Below the pieces are notes generated by a model. That model saw only the letters and a list, made by a program, of their open reading frames with translations. It had not been told where the DNA came from and searched no databases. The position numbers were made by a program, and so were the translations under genes. Shown one piece after another: positions 8,562 to 16,205 of a DNA stretch of 55,703 nt (position 1 is the stretch's first letter; every line of letters begins with the position of its first letter). This DNA is from Clostridia bacterium (GTDB taxonomy: Bacteria > Bacillota > Clostridia > Oscillospirales > CAG-272), in the NCBI GenBank assembly GCA_017468385.1, contig JAFUIQ010000022.1:1-55703 (forward strand), read 5' to 3'.

Positions 8562-8590
8562 TTGACAAGGCACATCCCCCATGATATAAT
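8562..8590 (+). promoter_or_regulatory. Consensus SigA promoter of the transporter-GDPD operon
   Basis: TTGACA (8562-8567), 17-base spacer, TATAAT (8585-8590). Both hexamers match consensus. It lies 33 bases from the oppositely directed acyltransferase promoter. Confidence 0.92.
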
Positions 8591-8638
8591 GACCGTAGAT
8601 ATCCCCTTGGGATCATAAAACAGAAATGAGAAACGGAT

Positions 8639-9925
8639 ATGAAACTGAATTACAAGCGCACCTTTTTTATCGGTCTGGCGTTTATGTCCATCTGCGGATT
8701 CTGGCAGCTGTATGACTATGTAGTCCCCCTCATTCTGAAATACACATTCCGTTTTCCGGAAAGTCTGTCGGGTGTGGTTCTGGCGGCAGATAACGTGCTG
8801 GCGCTGTTTCTGTTGCCCCTGTTCGGCTCTTTGTCCGACCGGATCAACACACGCCTCGGCCGACGTACCCCCTTCATTCTGGTGGGCACCGCGCTGGCGG
8901 CTGTTCTGATGCTGGTCATTCCCGTAGCCGATAACACCGTCAATCTTCCCCTGTTCGTGATTGCCTTGGGACTTCTGCTCATCGCCATGTCCACCTACCG
9001 ATCCCCGGCCGTGGCACTCATGCCCGATCTGACACCAAAACCGCTGCGCTCCTCGGCCAATGCGGTCATCAATCTGATGGGCACGGTGGGCGGTATTTTT
9101 GCTTTGCTGATCATCAAACTTCTTCCCAAGGTGAATGTGGAAACGGGCACTAAGGACGGCAGTTATTTTACGGTGTTTGCCATCATGGCCGCTTTTATGG
9201 CCGTATCTGCCCTGGTTCTTGTTCTCACCGTCCGTGAGCGGAAGCTGGCCGACGCTATGCCCAAAGAGGATGAGGATGAAAATGAGAAAAACGGCACCGC
9301 CGGCGCAAAACTGGCCCCCGAGGTGCGCCGCAGTCTGATTTTCATTCTGATCTCCGTAGCGCTGTGGTACATTGCCTACAACGCCCTGTCCAGCGCCTAC
9401 TCCCGCTACGTCCTGGAAATCTGGAACATATCCGAATCCACCGGCGCAAACATGATGCTGGTAGCCACCGTGGTCGCGACAGCCAGCTATATCCCCGTAG
9501 GTATCATCTCCTCCAAATTTGGCCGGAAGAAAGTGATCCTCTTCGGCGTGGCCATCATGACCGCCGCCTATCTGGCCGGATTCTTCCTCACCTCCTACTC
9601 CCCCGTGATCTACGCGGTCATGGCGGTGATCGGTATCGGCTGGGCATCCATCAACGTAAATTCCTACCCCATGGTGGTGGAAATGTCCACCGGAGCCGAT
9701 GTGGGCCGCTACACCGGTATTTATTACACCTTCTCCATGGCGGCACAGATCGCGACACCCATCCTCTCCGGCGTGCTGATCGATCTGTTCGGCTACCGTA
9801 TTCTCTTCCCCTATGCGGTGATTTTCTCCGGACTGGCCCTGTTCACCATGTGGCAGGTACGCCACGGTGACGCAAAGCCCCTGGCAAAGAAATCCGCCAT
9901 CGAATATCTGGACAGCGACGACTGA
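8639..9925 (+). CDS. MFS transporter, SLC45/GPH-like sugar symporter
   Basis: A 428-aa, 12-helix secondary transporter. The first loop motif GSLSDRINTRLGRRTPFILVG is the hallmark of the SLC45/glycoside-pentoside-hexuronide type (D-R-x(3)-GRR-TPFI). The central cytoplasmic loop is highly charged (PKEDEDENEKNG, near residue 220), and the second half carries GIISSKFGRKKVILFG. Substrates of the family are di- or oligosaccharides taken up with H+ or Na+; none can be named here. The start follows the promoter by about 50 bases with a weak ribosome binding site. The stop overlaps the next start (TGATG), so it is coupled to the GDPD gene. Confidence 0.85.
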   Translation: MKLNYKRTFFIGLAFMSICGFWQLYDYVVPLILKYTFRFPESLSGVVLAADNVLALFLLPLFGSLSDRINTRLGRRTPFILVGTALAAVLMLVIPVADNTVNLPLFVIALGLLLIAMSTYRSPAVALMPDLTPKPLRSSANAVINLMGTVGGIFALLIIKLLPKVNVETGTKDGSYFTVFAIMAAFMAVSALVLVLTVRERKLADAMPKEDEDENEKNGTAGAKLAPEVRRSLIFILISVALWYIAYNALSSAYSRYVLEIWNISESTGANMMLVATVVATASYIPVGIISSKFGRKKVILFGVAIMTAAYLAGFFLTSYSPVIYAVMAVIGIGWASINVNSYPMVVEMSTGADVGRYTGIYYTFSMAAQIATPILSGVLIDLFGYRILFPYAVIFSGLALFTMWQVRHGDAKPLAKKSAIEYLDSDD

Positions 9926-10746
9926 TGAAAATTCTTTGGATCATCGGCGGCACTCTGGCCGCCCTCATTCTGCTGTATTTGTTTCTGCTCTTCCCCCGAG
10001 TGGGCGCAAGAAGAAAATACCGCGCCTTTCTTGGGCAGATCTATGCCCATCGGGGCGTGTTTGACAACGAACGCATCCCCGAGAATTCCCTGCCCGCTTT
10101 TCAGAGGGCCATCCGTCTGGGTGTGGGAATCGAGTTCGACATTCACCGCACCGCCGACGGCGAAGTGGTTGTCTTTCACGATGCCACCCTGCAGCGCATG
10201 TGCGGCGATCCCCGCCGCATCACCGATCTGACGCTGGACGAATTGCGAAAAATGTCCCTGCTTGAAACAGGCGAAAAAATCCCCACGCTGAAAGAGGTGC
10301 TGGATCTGGTGGCCGATCGGGTTCCCCTTGTGGTGGAACTGAAAGGTGAGAACACCGACACCTCGCTGTGCGGTGCGGCCATGCCGATTCTGGAGAATTA
10401 CGGCGGACGCTACTGCGTGGAATCCTTCAATCCCCTGCTGGTGGCACGGTACGGAAAGCTGGCGCCCCACGTGATGCGGGGCGTGCTGGTCACGAAATTC
10501 AAGCGGGACGGCGAGGACCGGGGCGCACTGGGATTCATTCTGCAGAATCTCCTTCTGAACTTTCTGGCCCGGCCGGATTTCATCGCCGCACGCCATGTGT
10601 ACGGCCGATCCCTCCCCGTATGGCTGTGCCGCAAGCTGGGTGCCGCCACGGTGGCGTGGACGATCCGCTCCCGGGAGGAATACGATGCCTGCCGAGGCGA
10701 TTTTGACGCATTCATCGCGGAGAATGTGAAGGAATTGCTGAAGTAA
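9925..10746 (+). CDS. Membrane-anchored glycerophosphodiester phosphodiesterase
   Basis: GDPD enzymes hydrolyse glycerophosphodiesters to sn-glycerol-3-phosphate and an alcohol, using a metal-dependent TIM barrel. Residues 1-20 form an N-terminal membrane anchor (LWIIGGTLAALILLYLFLLF). The barrel then shows YAHRGVFDN, IPENSLPAFQRAI and IEFDIHRTADGEVVVFHD, which include the catalytic His pair and the metal-binding Glu/Asp. Later landmarks are VVELKGE and VESFNP. The length of 273 aa is typical. It is translationally coupled to the transporter, which suggests a shared role in recovering polyol or sugar phosphodiesters from lipids or teichoic acids; that is inference. Confidence 0.92.
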   Translation: MKILWIIGGTLAALILLYLFLLFPRVGARRKYRAFLGQIYAHRGVFDNERIPENSLPAFQRAIRLGVGIEFDIHRTADGEVVVFHDATLQRMCGDPRRITDLTLDELRKMSLLETGEKIPTLKEVLDLVADRVPLVVELKGENTDTSLCGAAMPILENYGGRYCVESFNPLLVARYGKLAPHVMRGVLVTKFKRDGEDRGALGFILQNLLLNFLARPDFIAARHVYGRSLPVWLCRKLGAATVAWTIRSREEYDACRGDFDAFIAENVKELLK

Positions 10747-10789
10747 TTCTATGCCATCCTTTTGCTAAAGCGACTTTTAGACAATTCAT

Positions 10790-10831
10790 AAAAGCACGGT
10801 ATAACACATGACAAGGTTATTCCGTGCTTTT
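10790..10831 (+). terminator. Intrinsic terminator after the GDPD gene
   Basis: A 16-base stem with one mismatch (AAAAGCACGGTATAAC / GTTATTCCGTGCTTTT) with a 10-base loop, about 43 bases after the stop. Confidence 0.85.
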
Positions 10832-10899
10832 CGCATACATGCACATGATCCGTTTCAACCGTCTTAACCATAGGTTGATTTTTTCCTAATTTTGCGTTG

Positions 10900-10928
10900 T
10901 TGAAAAACTACCACTGCTATGATACACT
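10900..10928 (+). promoter_or_regulatory. SigA-type promoter of the XRE-TPR regulator
   Basis: TTGAAA (10900-10905), 17-base spacer, TACACT (10923-10928), 42 bases upstream of the start. Confidence 0.65.
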
Positions 10929-10970
10929 GTAATCAGTGAAGCGCGTCACAATACAATTTGGAGGTTTCTT

Positions 10971-12014
10971 ATGACCAATATCAATATAGGCAACAAGATA
11001 CGGGAACTCAGAAAAAAGAAAGGAATCACCCAAGAGATTCTTGCTTCCGTGCTTTCTGTTTCTCCGCAGGCGGTAAGCAAATGGGAGAGCGGTCTGACCT
11101 ATCCCGATATGGAAATGATCCCGGTTATCGCGGGATACTTTGAGGTTTCAATGGATATGCTGTTTGATTACGATGTTCGTGAAATGAAAGCAAAGATTCA
11201 AAAGATTATTGATGATGCTTGGAATTATTTCTTTGACGATACCCAAAAGTACATTGAAATCATGAAAGATGCTTTGCAAGAATATCCAGGAAACGAAGAA
11301 TTGCTTACAGCTCTTTTGGATGCATACGAATACAATTTGCGCGACAAGGGAGATACTTCGCGGTTGGACGAAATGATTGAACTCTCTCAAAAAATCATTA
11401 CAGAGAGCAACGATTTTATCAGGATCTGCAACGTAAAAGATATCCAGGCTGCGGCGTATCTCAAGAAGGGTGAATATCAAAAAGCAAAATCTGTATTGGA
11501 ATCCCTTCCTCGTGAATACGATCTTCGCGATTGGGCATTTGCTTTTCGCTTATCCGGAAAGGATAAGCTCAATGGAGCAACTATGTCGAGATGCCATCAT
11601 TTGCAGAACTTGTATATAGCCTGTATGGAGGAAGGAAATGCTTGGTTCTTCATGGATCAGCATCCCAACGTTAAGTTCCGTGATTATACACCCGATGATT
11701 ACATCCCCGAAGCACTGAAATGCTATCAGAAAGGACTTCGCGTGCTTACCACGTTCCTTCTTGACGATCTGTATGATGATCCGTCCGATCAGTATCTCTG
11801 GGCCGGCATGCAGACATTCCATTGGAGTTTTCTTCAGTGCATTGCCGCCTGTTATAAAAAGCTTGGTAATAAAGAGGAATGTGAAAAGTATATTGCCGAA
11901 GCCTACCGACTCATATCCGTTGTATGGAAGGATTTTGAAGAAAACAAGGATCAGTACATGAAATACTTCCATAAGTATTTGCACGATTACGATCTCGCGG
12001 AATATATCAAATAA
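10971..12014 (+). CDS. XRE-family transcriptional regulator with C-terminal TPR-like region
   Basis: The N-terminal helix-turn-helix spans residues 5-60: IGNKIRELRKKKGITQEILA, then SVSPQAVSKWESGLTYPDME. It is followed by ~280 residues of helical repeats with YPGNEELLTALLDAYEYN and KKGEYQKAKSVLESLPREYD, as in tetratricopeptide regulators that sense a peptide or partner. It has 347 aa and a GGAGG ribosome binding site. Base composition is AT-richer than the neighbouring operons, which suggests later acquisition. The gene is monocistronic, between its own promoter and the terminator at 12090. Target and signal are unknown. Confidence 0.85.
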   Translation: MTNINIGNKIRELRKKKGITQEILASVLSVSPQAVSKWESGLTYPDMEMIPVIAGYFEVSMDMLFDYDVREMKAKIQKIIDDAWNYFFDDTQKYIEIMKDALQEYPGNEELLTALLDAYEYNLRDKGDTSRLDEMIELSQKIITESNDFIRICNVKDIQAAAYLKKGEYQKAKSVLESLPREYDLRDWAFAFRLSGKDKLNGATMSRCHHLQNLYIACMEEGNAWFFMDQHPNVKFRDYTPDDYIPEALKCYQKGLRVLTTFLLDDLYDDPSDQYLWAGMQTFHWSFLQCIAACYKKLGNKEECEKYIAEAYRLISVVWKDFEENKDQYMKYFHKYLHDYDLAEYIK

Positions 12015-12089
12015 TCGTCCCATTGCGCCAAAGAAAAACTCCCCTCTCGGGGAGCATTCCATAAAGCAGATTTACCTACAAAAAAAATC

Positions 12090-12125
12090 AAAAGGAGTAC
12101 GAGCAATTTTGCTCGTACTCCTTTT
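12090..12125 (+). terminator. Intrinsic terminator after the XRE-TPR regulator
   Basis: A perfect 17-bp stem (AAAAGGAGTACGAGCAA and complement) with a two-base loop and a terminal TTTT. Confidence 0.88.
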
Positions 12126-12183
12126 CACACGCCTTGCCCCGCAAGGTATAGTGTGTTACACCTTTAGGTGTACTGTCGGGCGG

Positions 12184-12317
12184 TAAAGAGCCTCCCTTGT
12201 GCAAAGGGAGGTGGCTCGCGTAAGCGAGACGGAGGGATTGTAAAAGCAAAAATTCCATCGTAAAACAATCCCTCAGCCGCCTTCGGCGTCAGCTCCCTTT
12301 ACACAAGGGAGCCTTTG
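12184..12317. repeat. Palindromic MITE-like intergenic element
   Basis: About 134 bases with near-complete inverted ends. The left end reads GAGCCTCCCTTGTGCAAAGG and the right end CACAAGGGAGCCTTT. Further inside, GGAGGGATTGT pairs with ACAATCCCTC. The architecture (terminal CTCCCTTGTG-type inverted repeats plus a GGGATTGT core) matches palindromic elements that are abundant between genes of gut Clostridia. It has no ORF. The rest of the 12126-12535 gap is AT-rich and holds a 9-bp hairpin at 12362-12381 but no recognisable gene. Confidence 0.75.
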
Positions 12318-12535
12318 GTTTGTGCGTCCCGAAAGTCTGTCTGCTTTTCCTGACAAGCACTGCTTTTGTGGACACAAAAGCAAAAATGCTTTCTCTATTT
12401 ATCAAGCAAATTTGCTAAGCAGTGAAGCAAAGTATTATATTTCACAGATAAATTGTCTTCTGCATCTTTCCGCAATAACTGTTGTATGGCATTATACAGT
12501 TTATTTGCAAAAAATTCTATGTTATCCATCTGCAC

Positions 12536-13189
12536 TTATGAATACATTTCAGAATGAACGTCAGTTCCAAGTAAAGGTGTATATTCCGGAAAATACGTAC
12601 ACATTAGCACCTTCCGCAAGTATTCCTTTGATAAATTTAGATTTTTTTGATAGTTCTCATTCTCAAACGGAGTCTCCCAAAAATATATAGCCATTCTGTA
12701 ATTTGCATAACTGCGAAGTTCCTCATCTTGTGAAATATCCAAAATACGAGTAGCACATTCGAATATTTTTTCATTTATTTCTCGATGTTGATTTTCATTT
12801 TCAATATTATCGTGAAGAGTTTCAAGAAGTGAAATCTGTATTTTCATTACTCGATCATCATTCATAATATCAATTGCATCTATTAAAAAATCCTCATATT
12901 CTTTTCTAAGGGCAGAAAAATCCCCCTGTTTTTCATAAGAATATTTCTCGGACAGATAGTTGATACGTTTATCCTTTGAGGTATTGTCGAAACCGCATAA
13001 TATATCCATCGAAATATGAAAAATCGAACATATTTTAGCAACCGTTGCAATATCGGGTGCCGCAATATTATTTTCATATCTTGAGACCATTTGCGGAGAT
13101 ATAAACAGTAAATCCGCGAGTTCACTCTGTGTCATTTTGAATTCTTTTCTAAAGAGTTTTATGTTTTTTCCTATCGTTTCATAGATCAT
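12536..13189 (-). CDS. XRE-family transcriptional regulator, AT-rich
   Basis: Residues 4-60 form a helix-turn-helix (TIGKNIKLFRKEFKMTQSEL, then FISPQMVSRYENNIAAPDIA). The remaining ~155 residues are helical, without a recognised enzyme domain. I chose ATG 13189 (MIYETIGKN) because homologous regulators begin at this point; an in-frame ATG 42 bases upstream would add an atypical leader. Codon use is markedly AT-rich relative to the flanking proA and to the genome average of the window, suggesting horizontal acquisition together with the repeat element beside it. Inverted repeats TTCAAGTC / GACTTGAA (13234-13241, 13273-13280) lie upstream and may be an operator. Confidence 0.8.
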   Translation of the reverse strand: MIYETIGKNIKLFRKEFKMTQSELADLLFISPQMVSRYENNIAAPDIATVAKICSIFHISMDILCGFDNTSKDKRINYLSEKYSYEKQGDFSALRKEYEDFLIDAIDIMNDDRVMKIQISLLETLHDNIENENQHREINEKIFECATRILDISQDEELRSYANYRMAIYFWETPFENENYQKNLNLSKEYLRKVLMCTYFPEYTPLLGTDVHSEMYS

Positions 13190-13233
13190 AATTGTACCGC
13201 CTTTCTTTGATAAAAGAATACCATAAAACATTC

Positions 13234-13280
13234 TTCAAGTCTACATACTACCACGCAAATTCATTTGCATAAGACTTGAA
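13234..13280. promoter_or_regulatory. Inverted repeat upstream of the AT-rich XRE gene, possible operator
   Basis: TTCAAGTC (13234-13241) and GACTTGAA (13273-13280) are exact complements surrounding a small GCAAA/TTTGC hairpin. They sit 45-91 bases upstream of the regulator start, where an autoregulatory site would be expected. Confidence 0.35.
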
Positions 13281-13293
13281 ATAACCATAAAAC

Positions 13294-13331
13294 AACGCCG
13301 AAAGCTATTAACAAAAATGTCTTTCGGCGTT
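13294..13331 (-). terminator. Intrinsic terminator of proBA
   Basis: A perfect 11-bp stem (AACGCCGAAAG / CTTTCGGCGTT) with a 16-base loop, followed on the minus strand by GTTTTAT. It lies 67 bases past the proA stop. Confidence 0.7.
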
Positions 13332-13397
13332 ATTGCTATTCACTTTATAAAACTGCTCTACGGCAGGTACGCCAACTCGGGGAGTTTTTTGATTTCA

Positions 13398-14654
13398 TTA
13401 CCTAACCTGGCCGTTGCCGTTGATCAGGTACTTCTCTGTGGTCAATGCCGTCAGTCCCATGGGGCCCCGGGCGTGGAGTTTCTGGGTAGAGATGCCCAAT
13501 TCCGCACCGAAGCCGAATTCGCCGCCATCGGTGAATCGGGTGGATGCGTTGACGTACACCGCCGCCGCATCCACGGCAGACTGGAAATATTCTGCGGCAG
13601 AGAGATCGTTCGTCACGATGGTTTCGCTGTGTCCCGTGCCGTAGCGGTTGATGTGAATCCGTGCCTTATCCAGCGTATCGACAACTCTCACCGCCAGGAT
13701 GAGATCGTTGTACTCCGTATCCCAATCCTCCTCGGTGGCGGGGGTGACATCGGGCAGGATCTCTCTTGTGCGCTCACATCCACGGATTTCGCAATGATGG
13801 GCATCCATGGCCTCTTTCAGCATGGGAAGGAATTTCTCCGCCACCGCCTCGTTTACCAAAATCGTCTCGCAGGCGTTGCACACGGAGGGACGGGAGATTT
13901 TCGCGTTGACGGCGATATCCAGCGCCATACTCAGATCCGCATCCGCATGGATATACAGATGACAGTTGCCGGCGCCGGTTTCGATCACGGGCACCCGGGC
14001 ATTATCCACCACGGCGCGGATCAATCCCTTGCCGCCCCGGGGCACGAGAACGTCGATCAGTCCCCGCATCTGCATCAGCGCCTCGGAGGAGGCGCGAGTG
14101 GTATTTTCGATCAGCTGGACGGCTTCCGCAGCCAATCCGGATTCCGCCAACGCACGGCGCACCAATGCCACAATGGCGCGGTTGGACTGTATGGCTTCCT
14201 TGCCGCCGCGGAGCACCACGGCGTTGCCGCTCTTGATGCACAAGGCGGCCACGTCGGCGGCCACATTGGGGCGAGCTTCAAAAATCACGCCCACCACACC
14301 CATAGGCACACGCACACGGCGGATAGACAATCCGTTGGGGCGTGTCCAGCAGTCGCCCTTGCCCACGGGATCGTCCAGACGGGCGATATCCTCCGCTCCT
14401 TTGGCCATGCCCTCGATGCGGGCTTCGGTCAGGCGAAGGCGGTCCAGCATGGTATCCTTCACACCGTTTTCCTTGGCGTTAGCCAGATCCTTTTCGTTTG
14501 CCGCCAGAATGGCGGCGGTATTATCCCGAAGCAGTTGTGCAAAGGTGCACAGCGCTTGATTCTTCACCTCGGTGCGTGCCCGCGCCAGAGTAGCAGAATT
14601 GGCTTTCGCCCGCATGCACAGATCGTAGACTTCATTAAATACAGCATTTTCCAT
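13398..14654 (-). CDS. proA: Glutamate-5-semialdehyde dehydrogenase (gamma-glutamyl phosphate reductase)
   Basis: ProA catalyses the second step of proline synthesis: NADPH-dependent reduction of glutamyl-5-phosphate to the semialdehyde. The 418-aa length and ALDH-fold signatures are standard. GVIFEARPNVAADVAALCIK and NAVVLRGGKEA lie in the cofactor half, the catalytic Cys is in the NACETILV motif, and the C-terminal STRFTDGGEFGFGAELGIST block is the family signature. The ATG at 14654 overlaps the proB stop by one base (TAATG), so the pair is coupled, and a terminator follows. Confidence 0.97.
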   Translation of the reverse strand: MENAVFNEVYDLCMRAKANSATLARARTEVKNQALCTFAQLLRDNTAAILAANEKDLANAKENGVKDTMLDRLRLTEARIEGMAKGAEDIARLDDPVGKGDCWTRPNGLSIRRVRVPMGVVGVIFEARPNVAADVAALCIKSGNAVVLRGGKEAIQSNRAIVALVRRALAESGLAAEAVQLIENTTRASSEALMQMRGLIDVLVPRGGKGLIRAVVDNARVPVIETGAGNCHLYIHADADLSMALDIAVNAKISRPSVCNACETILVNEAVAEKFLPMLKEAMDAHHCEIRGCERTREILPDVTPATEEDWDTEYNDLILAVRVVDTLDKARIHINRYGTGHSETIVTNDLSAAEYFQSAVDAAAVYVNASTRFTDGGEFGFGAELGISTQKLHARGPMGLTALTTEKYLINGNGQVR

Positions 14655-15460
14655 TATGCGTTCTCCCCCTTTGCGGCAAAATAGGTGCCCACATGCTCGC
14701 CCTCGATGACGCGATGCAGAACCCGGGGATCCCGGCCGTTGAGGATCTGCATGGGAATGCCTGCGGCGGTGGCGATCTGCGCCGCTTTCAGTTTGGTCAG
14801 CATACCGCCCGTACCCCGATCGGAGCCCACGCCGCCGGCGCAGGCCAGAATGGAGTCGTCGATCTCCGCCACGTGCTCAATGAGGCGGGCATTTTTGTTT
14901 TTGCGGGGATCGCTGTCGTACAGACCGTCGATATCGCTGAGGTTGATGAGCAGATCCGCCTCGCAGATGATGGCAACATAGGCGGACAGCGTATCGTTTC
15001 CGCCAAATTTGATTCCCTCAAAGGAAACGGAGTCGTTTTCGTTGACGATCGGAATGCATCCGAACCCGATCAACTGGGCGAAGGTGGATTTGGCCAGAGC
15101 GAAGCGACTTTCGTTATCCACCACGTCCTTGGTGATGAGAATCTGACCCACGGTGTGGCCGTATGTAGCAAACAACCGCTCATACAGACGCATGATCTCG
15201 CACTGTCCCACTGCGGCCAGTGCCTGCTTCTCCTCCACGGTCCGCTTGGTGATCTCCAATCCGAGGCGGCTGGTGCCGGCCGACACCGCACCGGAGGAAA
15301 CCAGCACCACTTCCAGACCGGCGTTTCGCATGTCGGACAACACCCGCACCAGCGTTTCGATCCGGCGAATGTTCAGCTTGCCCGTGGCATAGGTCAGAGT
15401 GGATGTGCCGATTTTCACGACGATCCGTTTATGTTTTACCGAATATTCCATATTTGTCAT
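14654..15460 (-). CDS. proB: Glutamate 5-kinase
   Basis: ProB phosphorylates glutamate with ATP to start proline synthesis and is the usual point of proline feedback inhibition. The 268-aa amino-acid-kinase fold shows VVKIGTSTLT at the N-terminus, VLVSSGAVSAG, NENDSVS, FGGNDTLSA and the SDIDGLYDSDPR loop, ending at the kinase domain. The C-terminal PUA domain found in many enteric ProB proteins is absent, as in many short Firmicute versions. I chose ATG 15460; the ribosome binding site is weak, and the open frame continues upstream without a better start. It is the first gene of proBA. Confidence 0.95.
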   Translation of the reverse strand: MTNMEYSVKHKRIVVKIGTSTLTYATGKLNIRRIETLVRVLSDMRNAGLEVVLVSSGAVSAGTSRLGLEITKRTVEEKQALAAVGQCEIMRLYERLFATYGHTVGQILITKDVVDNESRFALAKSTFAQLIGFGCIPIVNENDSVSFEGIKFGGNDTLSAYVAIICEADLLINLSDIDGLYDSDPRKNKNARLIEHVAEIDDSILACAGGVGSDRGTGGMLTKLKAAQIATAAGIPMQILNGRDPRVLHRVIEGEHVGTYFAAKGENA

Positions 15461-15641
15461 CAAAAAGCACCCGATTTCACAAAAAATTTCGAAAAATGTA
15501 TTTCTTTCTCCGCCACAATCGATTATAATTATACTGTATACTTTTATGCGAAGTGTAGAATACACATAATTATACATATCTTTTGTCAATAAATCAAGAG
15601 TAAGCGGAAAATTGACTGCGTACAGAATGGGAGACGACGTT
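15461..15641. other. AT-rich divergent intergenic region between proB and zapA
   Basis: About 180 AT-rich bases carry several TATAAT/TATACT-like hexamers on both strands, including TTGACA at 15594-15589 on the minus strand, but no pair with convincing 17-base spacing on either strand. No T-box-like structure or conserved operator was recognised. Promoters for both directions must lie here but could not be fixed. Confidence 0.4.
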
Positions 15642-16193
15642 ATGAAAGAACGTTACAACATTGAGATTGCCGATATTCAACTCACGATCCTGTCGGATGA
15701 GCCGGAGGATTTCGTTGCATCCACCGTCGCACAGCTGGATTCCCTGATCCGTGATATGACGGTGAAAAACAAGCGCTGCTCCAAGCTGGATGCCGCCATT
15801 CTGTGCGCGCTGGATTTCTATTCCGAGAAGACCAAGGCCGACAAAAAGATCAAGAATCTGGAGGCACAGATTTCCCTCTACGAAGCCAACATCCGCCGTC
15901 TGAAGGAAGAGGCGGAACAGATGCGCGCCGCCGCTGTTCCTGCGGAAAAGGCAGAGGAGCCAAAGGCCGAGGAGGAAACCCCGGCCCCGGCACAAAAGGC
16001 GGCAAAGTCCTCCCGCCGTACGGAACAGCTTTCCATCCCGGAGGTGCAGAGTGCGCCTGCGGCCAAGGTCCGCGAAATTGAGAATCTGCTGCGTCCTGAC
16101 GGGGAAAAGCCCGCCTCCGCCCCCGCCACCCGCGAGGGAAAGTTGAAAGAAATCGAAAGCCTGCTCCGCCGCGGCGGAAGTGATGCAAAATAA
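15642..16193 (+). CDS. zapA: Cell division protein ZapA with extended C-terminus
   Basis: ZapA binds FtsZ and bundles protofilaments at the division site. The N-terminal ~60 residues match the family (YNIEIADIQLTILSDEPEDF, then VAQLDSLIRDMTVKN), followed by a coiled coil to about residue 90. The remaining half, to 183 aa, is a low-complexity Ala/Glu/Pro linker carrying two related short motifs, KVREIENLLRP and KLKEIESLLRR. Ordinary ZapA is ~90 aa, so the tail is unusual. The start at ATG 15642 has GGGAG 8 bases upstream. It is the first gene of a nine-gene operon ending with PBP2. Confidence 0.85.
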   Translation: MKERYNIEIADIQLTILSDEPEDFVASTVAQLDSLIRDMTVKNKRCSKLDAAILCALDFYSEKTKADKKIKNLEAQISLYEANIRRLKEEAEQMRAAAVPAEKAEEPKAEEETPAPAQKAAKSSRRTEQLSIPEVQSAPAAKVREIENLLRPDGEKPASAPATREGKLKEIESLLRRGGSDAK

Positions 16194-16205
16194 AGGAAAT
16201 CGCAC

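Noticed and set aside
8525-9865. A 446-codon minus-strand frame across the sugar transporter
   Set aside because: His/Gly-rich shadow of a clear MFS gene with a consensus promoter on the plus strand.
12322-12690. A 122-codon plus-strand frame overlapping the AT-rich XRE gene
   Set aside because: No ribosome binding site, no recognised domain; overlaps the 3' end of the regulator and the repeat-element flank.
15461-15611. T-box or other known leader ahead of proBA
   Set aside because: The gap is short and AT-rich, with no T-box sequence or specifier hairpin recognised.
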